Shown here piece by piece: positions 1-13,860 of a stretch of 64,000 bases of DNA (positions are counted from its first letter, which is position 1; every line of letters begins with the position of its first letter). The DNA lies in NCBI GenBank assembly GCA_036937835.1, contig CM072879.1, positions 19,622,001-19,686,000 of the forward strand. The letters run 5' to 3'. A program made the translations under genes and the position numbers. The stretch is from Pampus argenteus (lineage: Eukaryota; Chordata; Actinopteri; Scombriformes; Stromateidae). Below the pieces are notes generated by a model. It searched no databases. It was not told where the DNA came from and was given only the letters and a program-made list of their open reading frames with translations.

Positions 1-29
1 ACACACACACACACACACACACACACACT
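1..29. repeat. (AC)n microsatellite at window edge
   Basis: Perfect AC dinucleotide repeat that continues to the left edge, so its full length is unknown. Confidence 0.95.
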
Positions 30-3000
30 GAGCCAAAGGCCAACCAAATAAGGAAAGAGCCATATTTCTATCAGCCAACTGTCTATAACACAAAACTTAG
101 GGAACCTCTGTGAGTTTGGATATCGGTGGGAAAACACTCGAATCGTTAAAGTCAATTTAGCTGCGGTGTGTTTTCTGGCTGTTTATTGGACGGTTGGTAT
201 TAAGGAGGACATGTGACGTGCCACAAAGGTATCAAGGTGCTTCGCCTGCGTGTTACTGTGACTGCATAATGTGTCTTTATCACCAACAAATCCAATCAGG
301 GGCCAACAGTACAGGTCGTACTGGGAGGCTGCAAATGTGGAAAACAAATGAAGCAGGACGGTGCTGAATAGAAGCCGTACGTGTCGGGCATTAACACGAC
401 ACATGTGGCACGCCGCTTCTTATCTTCTCAATGTATACGAGCATATTTTTCTCAGGTTGCAGCATGTTGTAATATCTCAGGAGGTGGAGGGGTGGCGAGG
501 GCATTCTTCAGCAGTCATTTCATTCATCACTGAAAGGAAATGAGAAGAGTATCACTGCTTACAAGTCTCTACAGTGTTGGAATTTAAACCTCCTCCTCTT
601 TCTGTGTTTCACCATCCGATACGACTTCACTGGGCACAACGGAGCCGTGACACATAATACACACAATTACCCGACTGCTGTGAAAACAAAGAGCCCCGAG
701 TCTGAGATTATTCTGGAGTTTTTAAGTGCCAAAAAAACATTATTAGTGAAATATTTGTATACTTGTGTGCATGTATGTGTGTCTTCTTCCAACATTTGTT
801 GGCGTTACTGAGTTATTATTATTATTTATTGGTTGACAGATTTATTTAAAGGAGAAAGCAGAAACTGAAACCATAATCATGCAAAAGTAGCAACTTTTCT
901 GCATAGTATCACTATTAAAGCATAAAACAAAACGATGAATGAATGAACTACAGCGTGTAGATAAAGGTGAAGAACCTGGAATAACGTCTGTTGTGAAGTG
1001 AAAGGGTTAACACACATTTAAGAGGATGCTTCTCATTCAATACGGGAAGTGAAACTGAAGGGCAAAACGGTGCTTTAGAGCACCAAGTGAAAGAGGACTG
1101 ACTTTCTTTTAATAGCACGTCTGGGAGAATGCTAGCACCTGGACAGATGGTGTGAAAATGAAAAAGGACAGAAAGAAAGAGAGAAGAAGAAGAAGCAGAT
1201 GCATATTAAAGATGTAAATACACAACTGAGTCTGCTGAGAATACAAATGGGATTATTTCTGCTTGATTTTCTAATCTTCCCGTCGCTCTTTGTTGTCTTT
1301 TTTTCCGTCTTATTCCCAGTGTCTTTGCTGGTCCTTTTCTAATGTCATCAGCACTGTTCTGTTTTATTACTTATTTATGCTGCGATTGCAATACGTGTCC
1401 TGATTTTCACTTAATAACTACACAAAGTAACAGTACGAGAAGCACGAAACGAGATGAAAGCAAAGAGGATAATGAGAGAGTCGGTGCAGGAGGATGTAAA
1501 GAGAGACGACGAGGGATCTGAGGAGAGAAAAGGAAACCACGGCGCAGCTTGAAGAAATAACCTCTGTGATTTCTACACGTTTAAATGTGCATTGTGTGGT
1601 CCTACATGCCTTCTGTGCAGGAAGTGACATTTTATATTATTAGTTGGCATCTCATTGATGTGCATGTTCTGTCTCTGTCGCTCCACTTCCTGCAGGCGTC
1701 ATAAGATCATTGCTTGTTTTTTGAAACGGAGCTTGATTTACTTGAAGCCTGATACACACTGTGGTTTAGGGTTAGAGTATGTACAGTACAGAGCTGCTCC
1801 ACACAGGTACAGGTACGGCATCGTCTTTATCACGCGGTGGGACAGGTGACGTTAAGGTTTTACAATCAATAAAAAGAGCTTTGAAAGGAAGGAAAGGAGG
1901 ATGTTACCTGATAAACGAGTCATAACCATCATCATAGTTCAGCTCATGTATCACCATGAAATAATTAAATGTCAATACTTAGTTTATTTACCAAATAACA
2001 AAAGTTTGATTTTTTTTGTTTTATCCAACTATAAAATCACAGCTCAATAATCCAAATGTAACCCAGCAGGATGGTTGACAGCTTACAGGCGTCAGCTGAG
2101 CCACATGTCAACATGTGGATATTTGAAATGAAATAGGTTTTGGTACAAACGCTGATAATGCCTTGAGGGGAAGCAGGAAATTCACTGCATGCTTTGTCAC
2201 ATGGTGGTAACCTGTTGTTTTCTCTGATAAGAAACTTCCCTGATATGATCTGAATGATCCCGCGTGGATCGACATGCAGTCCTGTGAAAAAGTTTTATCC
2301 ACGATGTGTGACGAGTTTGTCTTTTGATAACTGAAGAAGCAACACAGCAAGACTTTACTGTCCTCTGGAGGGGATGAAATGTGGACGGAGGAAGGTAAGA
2401 AAAGGAGAGCGGTCTGTTGACAGATCCCTCAACCAGATAGCTGCTAGCAGAGAAACCCCTCCGGCTAAATGTTCCTCCACAGGTCAAAAAGTCAAAGTGG
2501 TGCAGATCTGAGGCAGCAAGGGTCAACACCGTCAAATGGAGGACGTGACCCAAGTCGGCTACGTGTAAACAATATTATAATGAGTCCTCTCTGTTTACTG
2601 ACATGCACATACATATTCATGACTGTGAGACCTGCACAGGTCGATAAGGATCCACAATTATACAGAGCAACGCATGGACACTGTCAGGTTACATTGGCTC
2701 ATTAATGGTATTTACTTCAACTTCAAAAACAGTATTCATTAAAAGAGAGAGAAATGTTTTGACTGTGTCGATTGGGATAAATTACTTATTCTACTCTCTC
2801 TACACAAACGACGTCTCCAACGTCCTGCAGTCAACGCGAGGTCAGGTTAGCCAACAGGTTATCACACCTCAGGGCTTCGTCTGATGGATTTATCTACGGC
2901 GGGTTCATTTACACGTCAAAAGGTCGGTCGGTCTGATTCCACCGCTTCACACCGCCATGACAGCTCGTGAAACGCATTTCATTTGCAGCTCATGTGGATT

Positions 3001-6000
3001 CCACGCGGTTGTTCATGTGGAAGGTTCAACAGGGACAGAAGACAATATGGATCTCATGATTGTCTCATGACGTGTTACGAGCATGATGCGACTCGTATCG
3101 CAGGATTTAACGTTATTCAAACCTGGAACAAGAGTTGCTTCTTTCTATGTGAGAAGAATACTACATTTATTTATCATCATTATGATCTTTATTTGGCAGC
3201 TTTTATGAAAGTAGACATGCGTCAAAGGTCCGTAGCCGGTTACGGTTAATCAACAGGCTACCTTCAAAAATGTACAAATCAAGATTGAAATGTGCTAATT
3301 AGAAAATATTACCATCATCAGAACAAAATTAATCATTTTAAGTGACTCCAATATTTCATTTCAAAGCCTAAATTATGACACTGAAGATTAATCTTCAGAA
3401 AAAGGTCAGATGGGAATGAACGTCTGAAATGTTGTGAATACTGTAAATAAACCTACAGAAACGTAACAGGAAGTCCATCAATCTATCCTGCTCCAATCGA
3501 TGTTATTGACTTAAAAGTGATTCGATGTGGTCCTTTAACTGCATAGCGACAGCAGAATACAATAATCGACCAATCAGAATCAATAGTCTCAGGTTACCTG
3601 AATTTAGGAGACATTTGGATTTTCATATTCATGACTTGAGCTGTATTGTTAGATTTCTCTTTTTCTTTTTAAATTACTTTAAGCTTTGACTTTTCACCTG
3701 GTCAAGAAGGAAAAAGTTTCACAGAGACAAAACGAACTTTGAGACTCTCGTTCCTCTTTTAGGGCAGATTGAGAAAGAGCACCGCCGACTCTTCAGGATA
3801 ACTGTCTAATGTCTGCAACGTATAAGTGGAAGAAGCCGGTTAGGATGCAGCTGCACATTTCTTTGAGCTCCGGATGACATTTCGAACCTCTCATGCCTCC
3901 AGTCATATTAGTCACATGACATCTCCAAACCAGCACCAAACACTAGAGGCGACTTGTTTAAAATTTCCAACTCGTTTTAAAATGCTTAGTGTCACATACT
4001 TCAGCGACAGCAAAACCTTAACCTGAAGTGCAGAGATAATGAAATTAGTGTTCTCAGTGTGAAAAACAGCAATCCTTAAGAATTAAAAAGAATGAAAGGT
4101 TCGAGAAGCATGATGGTTGGAAGTGAAAATGAAATGTGAACTGGCTCCTATTAGCTACCGTTGGGGAGCTTTTGAGCTCTAAAATGCACCAATAAAGCTG
4201 CTGCTCGGGGATCCTGCACTGCTCCCACATGTGTGAATGTCTAACAATATAAATGTAAAGCAGGTTGTTGCAGAAAACAAGCACGCTCAGCACAAAGTTC
4301 CCAGGGAAATAAAAGTTACGACATGAATGAACCTGCTGTCGTGTGCACGGCTTGCAAATCTAAAACTACAGTATCAACCAGACAAATATTTTCTGCACAG
4401 AAATATTTAAACCTCCATCTTTGTTGTGGTTGATGTAGCGGTTCAGCCTGCGTTGCACTGCACTGGCTGCATGAGCCAGCAGATTAATGCACCCTCACCG
4501 CTGTCGAAATAAATCTGAACGCGGACAGGAAAGCTCGTGAATCACGGCTCGTTTCAGCCTTGTCTCAGAGTATGAAATGAACGGCTCAGAGTGCAGAAGA
4601 AGAAATATGGTTTCATATTGGAGATATTTCTCTGCTCAGGAGCAGCGTGTTATGTTCCTTTAAAAGCTAATTTATGGTACGGTTGGAGCCAAATTACTAC
4701 AGATTTGTCTTCATTAGGCTGTAAAATGTTCTTACACATTCAGCTCTTTATGTCTCTGAGGCATTCGCACAATCTCAATCCTCTCTGCTTCTATGGCACT
4801 TTTACAGCTATTCCCACCCACTGGTGCTATTACCACTGTAAGTGTAAGATGATGAGACTGTGATTAATAAAAGTTGGCTCTCCAGGTGTCTGATATGACG
4901 GCAGGTAATACGGATGTGTCTGAAAAGGAAGAAAACTCTGCAGCCGTCATTTAAGAGAAGGTAACTACACCCCAATTTAATGTCATTATGATCAAACACC
5001 TTCTTCTTCTTCTTCTTCACTCCTGCACATCAAACTCTGCCTACAACTGTAGAAAAAAAATAGATAACTACTCAGTGAAATGTCCTGTAGAGAGCTGAGC
5101 ATTTACCCCGAATATTAACATCAGCCTTCATTATGATATGTAGGCATTTGATATCTCTGTGCATCTGACCTGATCGATCCATTTACCGTGTTCCTGCTGC
5201 GCTGCATAAATGAGGCAGCATCTCAATCCCACGTGAAGATATCAGAAGATGTTCAGTCCTAACAATGGATATGAGGTTCTTCCATCACTAACGTACTGAC
5301 ACACGGTATAAACAACCTCTGATACCATCTCCAGCCTGTAAATGATATAAAGTCTACCACACACAGCCGGGCGGTCCGGTGACGGCAGGATCCTTCCTGT
5401 TGTTCCTGGTGTGACATGAAGCAGCAGATGAGCAGGATGGACGTGATACATCAGGACACGCTGCTGGGAAATTAGCTTTCTGAGCCAGCGGAGGACAGAT
5501 GAAACTAGCAGGTGATTACTGCAGTATTACATGTTAGAAAAAAGCTATTACAAGGAAAAGAAAAAGCTTAAATTACCTGAATCATAATGGGAAGTGTTAA
5601 CATAACCTGAGTTACACGTACACGGTTGTTTTTTCTCTGTTACATCATGATATAAATTATAAATTACTAATGCTTTGTGTGTAATTATCTTTTAGCTGTG
5701 ATAACGTTGGTGTTTGCATGTCCCGCCCCATCGCGTCCTCTCCTTTAACGCAACACCCGCCTTTAAAATTCATCAACGAATCAGAAACTCTGACAGCAGT
5801 TCAACATGTAGACATACAGTAGTGCTGCAGCTGCTTTAAACAACATAAAATAATAAAATGATGATGCTGAAGATGCCACGGCAACCACTGTCAACTTCAT
5901 CATCTTCAAACCAGCGTTTGTTTCACCTGTCGTCAGAAGATAATCCCCACATTACTGAGCTAGCTGCACCTCAGCACTAAAATCTCCACCTGCTCAGTAA

Positions 6001-7357
6001 TAAACGCCTTCTGTCTGTTTCCTGCTATTTACAACCTGCGTCCTGCCTGGTTTGTGCCTTCAGACTTTCTGCTGTCTGAATAATGAATCACCTCAAACTT
6101 TTACTGCTCACATGATGAGAAGGTAACAGTAATGATTCAATCTTTTATACTCCCGCTAATACCAGTACTACTACCACCACTGAAAGTAATACTGCCATCA
6201 TTTTACTGCTTCTCATAATACTGAGGAAAACTATTTAGTCACATTTAGCAGATTTGCAGCCACTAAAAGCAAAACATTTACATTGCAGCAAATTAAAACT
6301 GCTTAATTATACACGTCAACTATATTTAAAACAGAAAATCTGTTTTATTTGCCTTCATGATTATGTGATATGACTTTGTGCTAAGATGATATTGAACCTG
6401 TCCCACTGTGTCGCGTAGTTCGTACCTGACAACACACCTGTCACCAACGTGCTGACGCGAGTTGACATTATTTTCACAGGTACGTCGTCGCCTCTGTTCA
6501 CACTGGTGTTTTTTTTCACACAGAGCTGTGAACGCTCACACAGAACGAGAGAGAAAGGAGAAGAAAGGTTTTATGTTCATTAATGAGAAGTCTCACAAGA
6601 CTGAAAAAGAGCTTAAAACCACAGGGAAGCCCACAGGTCTGCAGCTACAGACGGCTGCTCACTCTGACTTCACACCTCGATTATAAGAATTAGTCATGTC
6701 GTCAGGAAACTGAAGCAATTACAGTCCCAACAACTAACAAACACAACCAAAAGGAAATGAGATAACAACAAGAGAAAATGATGACACAAAGATGAGATTG
6801 ATGGGAGAGAACAACTGTGCAAGGACAAATATAGCCGGCCAAAGAGGAGAGAAAGTGAAAGAAGAAGAAGGCGGTCTGTCATCGAAGAGAAGAAGTGAAA
6901 GCAAACACCAAAAAGACAAACTGGAGTAGAGAGATACGGTGAGGAAAGGTTCAAGGAAAGGATAGCAGGAGGAATAAGTTAAGAAACACTGTATGAAAGG
7001 AAAGAGACAAATGAGACAGAAGAAGGGATGAAGTGGAAAAAGATAAGAGCAACAGAGAGATAAGACGTGGAAGATGCTGTGAGATAAAAGTGATAATGAG
7101 AGGGGAAAAGAGACAGAAAGAGTGTGAGAGAACAAGTCTTTCCTCTCTGTGAGAACAAACTGACAGCGCTGGAAACCCAGAGGGAACAACACGTCAGCAA
7201 CGACTCAAACAAGCAAACAGGCAAGAAGCAAAGTGAGGAAATAATTACAGCCGCATGATGGACAGAACCAGATATACATCGTCCAGGACATTTTAATAGT
7301 CACTATGTTGAAAATGATACGTTATAGGAAACACCTGAGCACAGGTACGTGGGTAAA

Positions 7358-7715
7358 AGAAGAAAAAGACCAAGAAGAAGAAGACGAAGAAGAAGAAGAC
7401 AAAGACGAAGAAGAAGAAGAAATCGACAAAAAGAAGACAAAGATGAAGGCGAAGGAGAAGACAAAGAAGAGGAAGACAAAGACGACGAATAAGGCGACGA
7501 AAAAGAAGACGAAGAAGAAGTAGAAGAAGACAAAGACGAAGAAGAAGAAGAAAAAGAAATCGACAAAAAGAAGACAAAGATGAAGGAGAAGAAGACGAAG
7601 AAGAAGAAGAAATCGACAAAAAGAAGACGAAGATGAAGGCGAAGATGAAGTAGAAGACGACGAAGATGAAGAAGAAGACGACGAAGACGAAGAACACGAA
7701 GAAGCGAAGAAGTAG
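7358..7715. repeat. Purine-strand GAA/GAC/AAA compound microsatellite
   Basis: Roughly 360 bases that are almost pure A and G on the plus strand, with scattered C (GAAGAAGAC units). Sub-blocks such as 'gaaatcgacaaaaagaagac' recur three times, near 7420, 7556 and 7610, so larger units were duplicated within the tract. All six frames give low-complexity Lys/Glu or Ser/Leu/Phe ORFs, which are artefacts of the repeat and not genes. Confidence 0.95.
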
Positions 7716-9461
7716 AAGACGTGATGAGCCGAGTCTCCTCATCGCTCCACACAAGTCACATGTTTCGTTTACATCACGATTTTTCTTTCTTTTTTTTTGT
7801 GTGTGTGTTTTTATTGCCACATCAACATTTCCACCTGAGCCAGGTGTAAAACCAGGTGGATGGAAACATGCTTGTTTCTCTACAGGCTGGGTGACATGAT
7901 ATTAACATGTAGCATGTTATTAACATGTAGCGCCTTACACCTCAGCTTATTAATGATCACGAGCAGAAACTTTTCCTGTTTCTACTGTTTCCCATCAGCC
8001 CACCTGGTGTCAGCCAGCACTGAGCGGGCTTCACACTGATTTTTCTCCCTCTCACATCTAAATGAGGTTGTCACAGTGTCAAATTGAAGTTGATGGAGCT
8101 TCAGCTGCCTGCATCATCTGGGGTCCCTCCCGCTTTCAAATTTCACTAAATCAACATCTCTTCTCCTCCTCGCTGGCCTTCCCAGCACACGTCATTTATC
8201 GGATCATCATTCATCTTTATTTGAGGTGAAGCAGATTGAATCCACATTGAGTCCATCTTCTTCATCTTAAAGGCCAGCGTGTGAAATGCTTTTCACCATG
8301 TTTATGTCCAATATCACTCAGCAAACCCCTCATAAATATTAGCTTCTATATCTACATATAACATACATGTCTTTCACTGTATACAACATCATCAACATTT
8401 GGCTGAATAAGCAACATAAACTAATTCAGTGTCATCCCGCCACGTGTACAACAACATATTGTGTTGACAAGAAGAACAAACATGAACAAATCCACAACAA
8501 CATGTCCAAATATTGACATATGCAGCAGTGCAAATCCACGTCTGGACCGTCCTCTGCAGCTGACAGATACGTCTACGCTACGAGCAGGACAATCATCGGA
8601 AAACACTCATATATTTTTATAGAGCTTTAAAGCAAGATTTCCGCTCGTTATTCAGGTGTATTTTTTGAGGTGTCCGAATCCAGTAACCAATAATAAAAAC
8701 TGAATGTACATCTTACAATGACTGAAGCTGCACAGACGTTTATATAATATCTGTATCTGGATTCATATCAGTTGAACTAAAACTGAGGAATGTGAAGCAG
8801 AGTCTGAAGGAAGAAAATCTGGATAAAAACATGTTAGAAAACTATCTGAGTCATTCTTGTCCTGAACAACTGGACCTTAATAAACGGGTCCTGCTGATTG
8901 GTCGTGTGTCTGTAATTGAAGAGTCACAAGTTCAAGGTTTGAAACTGATTCACTCAACGTCCATCTTAAAGGAAAACTGTGTTTTTACAACCTGCTCCTC
9001 TCAACGTCGTATTTTAATTAGTCGTGTGTTTGTTTTCCTATCAATAGATATTTTGAACAATACTTTTATCAATATTTACCATTATTACATCTTATATATG
9101 ATTACAACAAATATATTAATCACATCCACTGCCCAGGTACAGTAACGACTCCACTCAATATATAACATAGGTCTTATTTCTAATTATTTTAATGAAGAAA
9201 AGTTACATATTTAACCTTTAATACCTTCAACGTGTCATTTACGTGATTAAATGTTCATAAGTTTCAAGTCTCTGCAAGTTGATGAAATAAACAAAACTAT
9301 GATGAAACATATGTGATTTATAGTTAATACGCATAAAACCTTGATGTGTGTGGTTCCTTCACCTGCTCATATCCTCATTTTTCTATCCTAGCGGGGACAT
9401 TTGCTCCACATACGGTACAGTAGAGTAGCTTCAGGAATGCAACACACACGCACACTTTCTA

Positions 9462-9483
9462 GTGTGTGTGTGTGTGTGTGTGT
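9462..9483. repeat. (TG)n microsatellite with nearby AC run
   Basis: TG dinucleotide run preceded about 20 bases earlier by an ACACACAC-type run at 9442-9455. The two could pair as a short hairpin. Otherwise unremarkable. Confidence 0.9.
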
Positions 9484-10331
9484 ACTTCATGCAGTGACAG
9501 TGATGTAACACAGGCTGACAGCTTGGAGACAAACACAAACTAATTCAGGTGGATCGTTGAACCCTGACGTGGAATCTTGTGGATTCCAACCAGGTGAGAC
9601 AGTTTATCAGGATGTAAGTGTGATTTAATAAAAACCAAAGCTCAGTACAGCTTCATGTTACACAAGCAGGCCCACACCTGCCCTGAAACGTAACACTGAG
9701 CACAAAGTGGCAGACCTGAAACAGGTTCATGCACGGGGCACGTTTACCTGCAGCAGCGACACGCGATGCGTTTAAAACATGCTGCTGTTAGAACTACAGG
9801 CAGGAGGTTCAACAGATGCACACTTAACAAACAGCAGTCTTTGCTACCCACCAGCTCATCTACAGTAATATTAACCTTTATATACAAAAACAACAATTCC
9901 TCCAGATCAATTAATTTTTAAGTTTAAATAACTACTATTCTCAGAGGGTTAAAATGTCTTTTTTTGTACGTACATACATCTTTAAAATTACCAGATTTTT
10001 TATTTAATCGAAGCTACACAAACATGAATAAAATCACACGTTTCTTAGTTTCCGGCTCTGCTCTTGTGAATTTGTGATGTTTGTGTCTATTTTAAGTTCA
10101 TGTGAGTCAGGAGAAAGTGTCTGTGTGTGAAGTGAAGTACAGGTAGTAATTTTACTTCCACACAGGATGTGATGTAAGACAGAAAGCTGGCGTTGGATCC
10201 AGGTGAGGTACCTCATCAGGCTAATCAGCAGGGAACATCCCATTACAGATGTTTCCCAGCTTAAACACGTCCTCAAGGCTCAACACGAGGTGCTGCCAGA
10301 AAATGGTGGATTAGTGAGAACTAAATGGGAG

Positions 10332-10332
<1 letters not shown>

Positions 10333-10370
<38 letters not shown>
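10333..10370. repeat. (TG)n microsatellite
   Basis: Uninterrupted TG dinucleotide run of about 19 units. Confidence 0.95.
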
Positions 10371-10371
<1 letters not shown>

Positions 10372-11885
10372 ATGTTAGAGAAAAACAACTAGAAGAAAGA
10401 ACAAAAAGCATCATCTTCAATATTCATCACTTTCATTTAAAGTCCAACCAATTTAAATATAATCACAAAGCATCTTAAACAGCAAAAAATAAAACTTCCA
10501 CACGACATCAGCAGACTTCAGAAAGCAAAACCAAGAAAACCAACAGCGTCGAGTTCAGCAGACTGAACGTAATAATCATCTGGGTTCATCCAAGACGGTT
10601 TATAACAAAAGACTGCACTAAAATTCAGACAATTAAAACTTTATTCACACTTGAAAAGATGTGAAGACGTTTATCTGTTCGCATAAAACAAGACAGCTGT
10701 CAGCAGGTAGATGAGCACCTGACGAAGAAATGACATGTTACATAACTGACGGAGACGAGCAGCCGTCCTGCTCCGTTACACAACCACTTCATTACCAATA
10801 AACAAACTGCATTATGACACAGTTTGACTGGAGGACAGAAAGCTTCAACAGAAACTGAAGTTTCTTACATGTTGAACTGGAGTCATATAGTTAAACATCA
10901 TATTAAACATCTTTCTACTGAAAATACACAAAACGCTTCTGTGAAGATTTCAGCCTCACGCTGCACAGATGAAAGCAGCTTATAGTTATTATTTATAGAC
11001 CAGGGTCACAGATTCATAACCACGTCTTCAACGACGGTTTTACTATACGGCTGCACTCACACGGCTCTTTCACCGTCACACCTCGATGGCGGCAATCACT
11101 AAAAGCAATTTGCAGTTCAGTATCTGGTCCAAGGACACTTCAATAATTACTTCAACCTCGTTGTCCTGGACGTAAGCCTTATTAAATTAGGTCATATAGG
11201 TGATATTTTATTGTTAGCTTTATGCTAAATGTCTTTTGCTCCTTTGTGTTTATTTGTCTTTTAACATCTTGGTACCGTGTTGTAAAGCGTGTTCTTTTAT
11301 TTTAACATGTTATCTCTTGGATGTCTGTAATCCATAATTAAATCATATTATATCATAATAATTATACATAAACCTGTGGTGGAGGCCTTATCACAACACG
11401 TTGTTTACACTGACGATGCCAAATCTAAGCAGTTAGTTATTTTGTCATGAAATATGAGTATTTGAAATATGCTCAAAGGGCTGTTTGAGAAGTTTTATGG
11501 ACATTTAGATTTTGTTTTTTTATTATTAAACTGGGACAAATTTCAATTGTAACTGCTGAGAATCCAAGAAGCTAATTAGAGCTGCCATCTTCCATGAGCC
11601 TGGTAGCCATGCGAGTTTTATCTGTACCATGTGACCTGCAGAGACGTACACAACAACATCAGCAGACAAACAAGCAGCCCAACCTTCAGATTGACAGGCA
11701 GGCAGCTGTTAAAGGTCTGATCAGACCTGTGAGGCTGTAGCTGTGGTATTCAGCAAGTGTGGGCAAGGAGCAGACTGTCAGCTACGAGCCCTGAGAAGCC
11801 AACAGGCGGGTAAATCTGTAGGAGATACACAGAGGTGGAGGAGAGGTGCCGAAACGCTGCAGAGACACGGCTGAAAGTAAAAAAC

Positions 11886-11977
11886 AGAGAGAGAGAGAGA
11901 GAGAAAAGAGGAGAGAGAGAGAGAGAACGAGAGAGAGAAGAGAAGAGAAGAGAAGAGAAAGAGAGAGAGAGAGAAAG

Positions 11978-12012
<35 letters not shown>

Positions 12013-12095
12013 TCGAGAGAGAGAGATCGAGAGAGAGAAGAGGAGAAGGAGAGAGAGAGAGAGAGAGAGAGAGAAGAGAAGAAGAAAGGAGGAGA
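11886..12095. repeat. (GA)n / GAGAA purine tract
   Basis: About 210 bases made nearly entirely of G and A on the plus strand (GA, GAGAAG and AAGAG units), broken only by ACG and two ATCGAGAGAG insertions. The Arg/Glu-rich and Leu/Ser-rich open frames over it are repeat artefacts. Confidence 0.95.
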
Positions 12096-12277
12096 AAATG
12101 GAGTAATAAAAAGGGGGCAGGAGTCTTATCATCATGACTGAAATTTTAACACGTGCTTTGAAGCCGGAGTGTAAAATTGAATTTATTGCTGTGACTGAAA
12201 AATGTTCAATACTTTCATCAAATGTGATCTGCTATTAATATTTTTCATCATTTCCAGACAGCACACACATGATCGAC

Positions 12278-12345
12278 CACAGAAGAAGAAAAAGAAGAAG
12301 AAAGAAAAAGAAAAAGAAGAAGAAAAAGAAGAAGAAAGAAAGGCA
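12278..12345. repeat. GAA/GAAA purine tract
   Basis: AGAAGAAAAAG-type units, all purine on the plus strand, about 65 bases. Third purine-strand block within 5 kb. Confidence 0.9.
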
Positions 12346-12597
12346 GATGAACAGATAACATACAGGTACAGGTAACAAAACTCACACATTTTAAGCACAC
12401 ACACACACATTTCACTTTACATCCAGCACGTAGTATACGAATAAAAACAAGGGAAGAAGAGAACAGTGAAGTGGTGAAAGACCAAAACACGGTAAAAAAG
12501 TGACGGAGAGAAAGAAACAGTTGGAACTAATATAGCAGTCAAGAGAGAGACAAGCAGAAAGCTGATGAAAAAGAGCGCTGGAGGGGACAATGGTGGG

Positions 12598-12798
12598 CGT
12601 GTGTGTGTGTGTGTGTGTGTGTTCGGGGGTGAATTAGTCGAGTGAAAAAGCTGAGTCACATTCTTTTAAAAGCAAAGCGTTTTATAACTGATTGGCTCTA
12701 CTCTCCCCCATCTGTCCCCTGTAGCCTGCGGTCAGTGCGAGCAGGTGACTAACACACACGCACACACACACACACACACGCGCACGCACGCACGCACG
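12598..12798. repeat. GT run and AC/ACGC compound microsatellite
   Basis: A GT run at 12600-12621. A second tract at 12750-12798 changes from ACAC to CGCACGCACG units. The sequence between them is unique. Confidence 0.85.
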
Positions 12799-12966
12799 AA
12801 GCACATAGATGTGAATACTCATTCAGTAGCTGCATTGTAATAATTCATTCAGTTCATGCTACAAAAATAAAGCAACAAACATCATGTTGGTCTGAATGAT
12901 AATTAGCAGCATTCAGCATAAAGAGCTTTGATTTGTTCTTTGAAACCTTAAAGATTACTGAAACCT

Positions 12967-13157
<191 letters not shown>

Positions 13158-13479
13158 AAATGTTGTTGTTTGCTTTATACTGTAATTTGCATGGAAAGGA
13201 GACTTGGAAAAAGATAATGATGAAAAGATGAGGGCAGCAGTCTCTAGTTAATGAAATAGAAGCGTCCTGTCACTGAGGAGGTTCAGAGAGGTTCACAACC
13301 AATTTCATTTTTCAGTCAAGTGACAGAAAACTGTGCCAATTCGTTTTAGTCAAACCACAAATACTTGATTGTTTTCATTTTATAATTTTAAATGATTATA
13401 AATTGATTTTTAAACTAGTATGTTTTTTTTGGTTTTCCTCTTTTGTTCCCTCTGAACATTTTCAACATTTTCTGACACT

Positions 13480-13860
13480 TTGGCCAAATGGCCACTTTTC
13501 CTGCCAGCGCCGAGGCAGGTCCAGGAGAAACGACACACCGCGGGATCTCTGACAAACATTACCAACTGTGACTACCACTAATGGCCTGCATGCTCCCATC
13601 TTTACATTATATATAAATATATATATATAGTAAGATGTGAAGATTGATATATCTGTCCCTTCCATACAGCCAGGAGACAGTTAGCCTAGCTTAGCATAAA
13701 GACTGAAAGTAGTGGGAAACAGCTAGCCTGTCTCTGTCCAGACATTCTGAATAATCTGCCTACCAGCACCTCTAATTACCTCTACTCTAATTCTAGCTTT
13801 AATTAACCTCACTAATTAACACAGCCTACGGGAGCCGGATCATTACTTCCGTTAAATCCT
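13480..13860. repeat. Interspersed repeat of a common acanthomorph type
   Basis: The stretch with 'aggagacagttagcctagc' near 13671, then 'ttagcataaagactg', 'gggaaacagctagcctg' and 'cctaccagcacctctaa', matches from memory a very abundant non-coding repeat of spiny-rayed fish genomes. The match was recalled, not searched, and the ends are approximate. No coding capacity. Confidence 0.65.

Noticed and set aside
7293..7820. Long open frames rich in Lys/Glu or Phe/Leu/Ser
   Set aside because: They are translations of the GAA/GAC microsatellite in several frames at once; no splice or domain support.
8792..9145. 117-codon plus-strand frame starting MKQSLKEENLD
   Set aside because: AT-rich tail of low complexity, no known domain, no splice context; likely chance.
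11782..12137. 100-117 codon Arg/Glu and Leu/Ser frames
   Set aside because: Produced by the GA purine tract on both strands.
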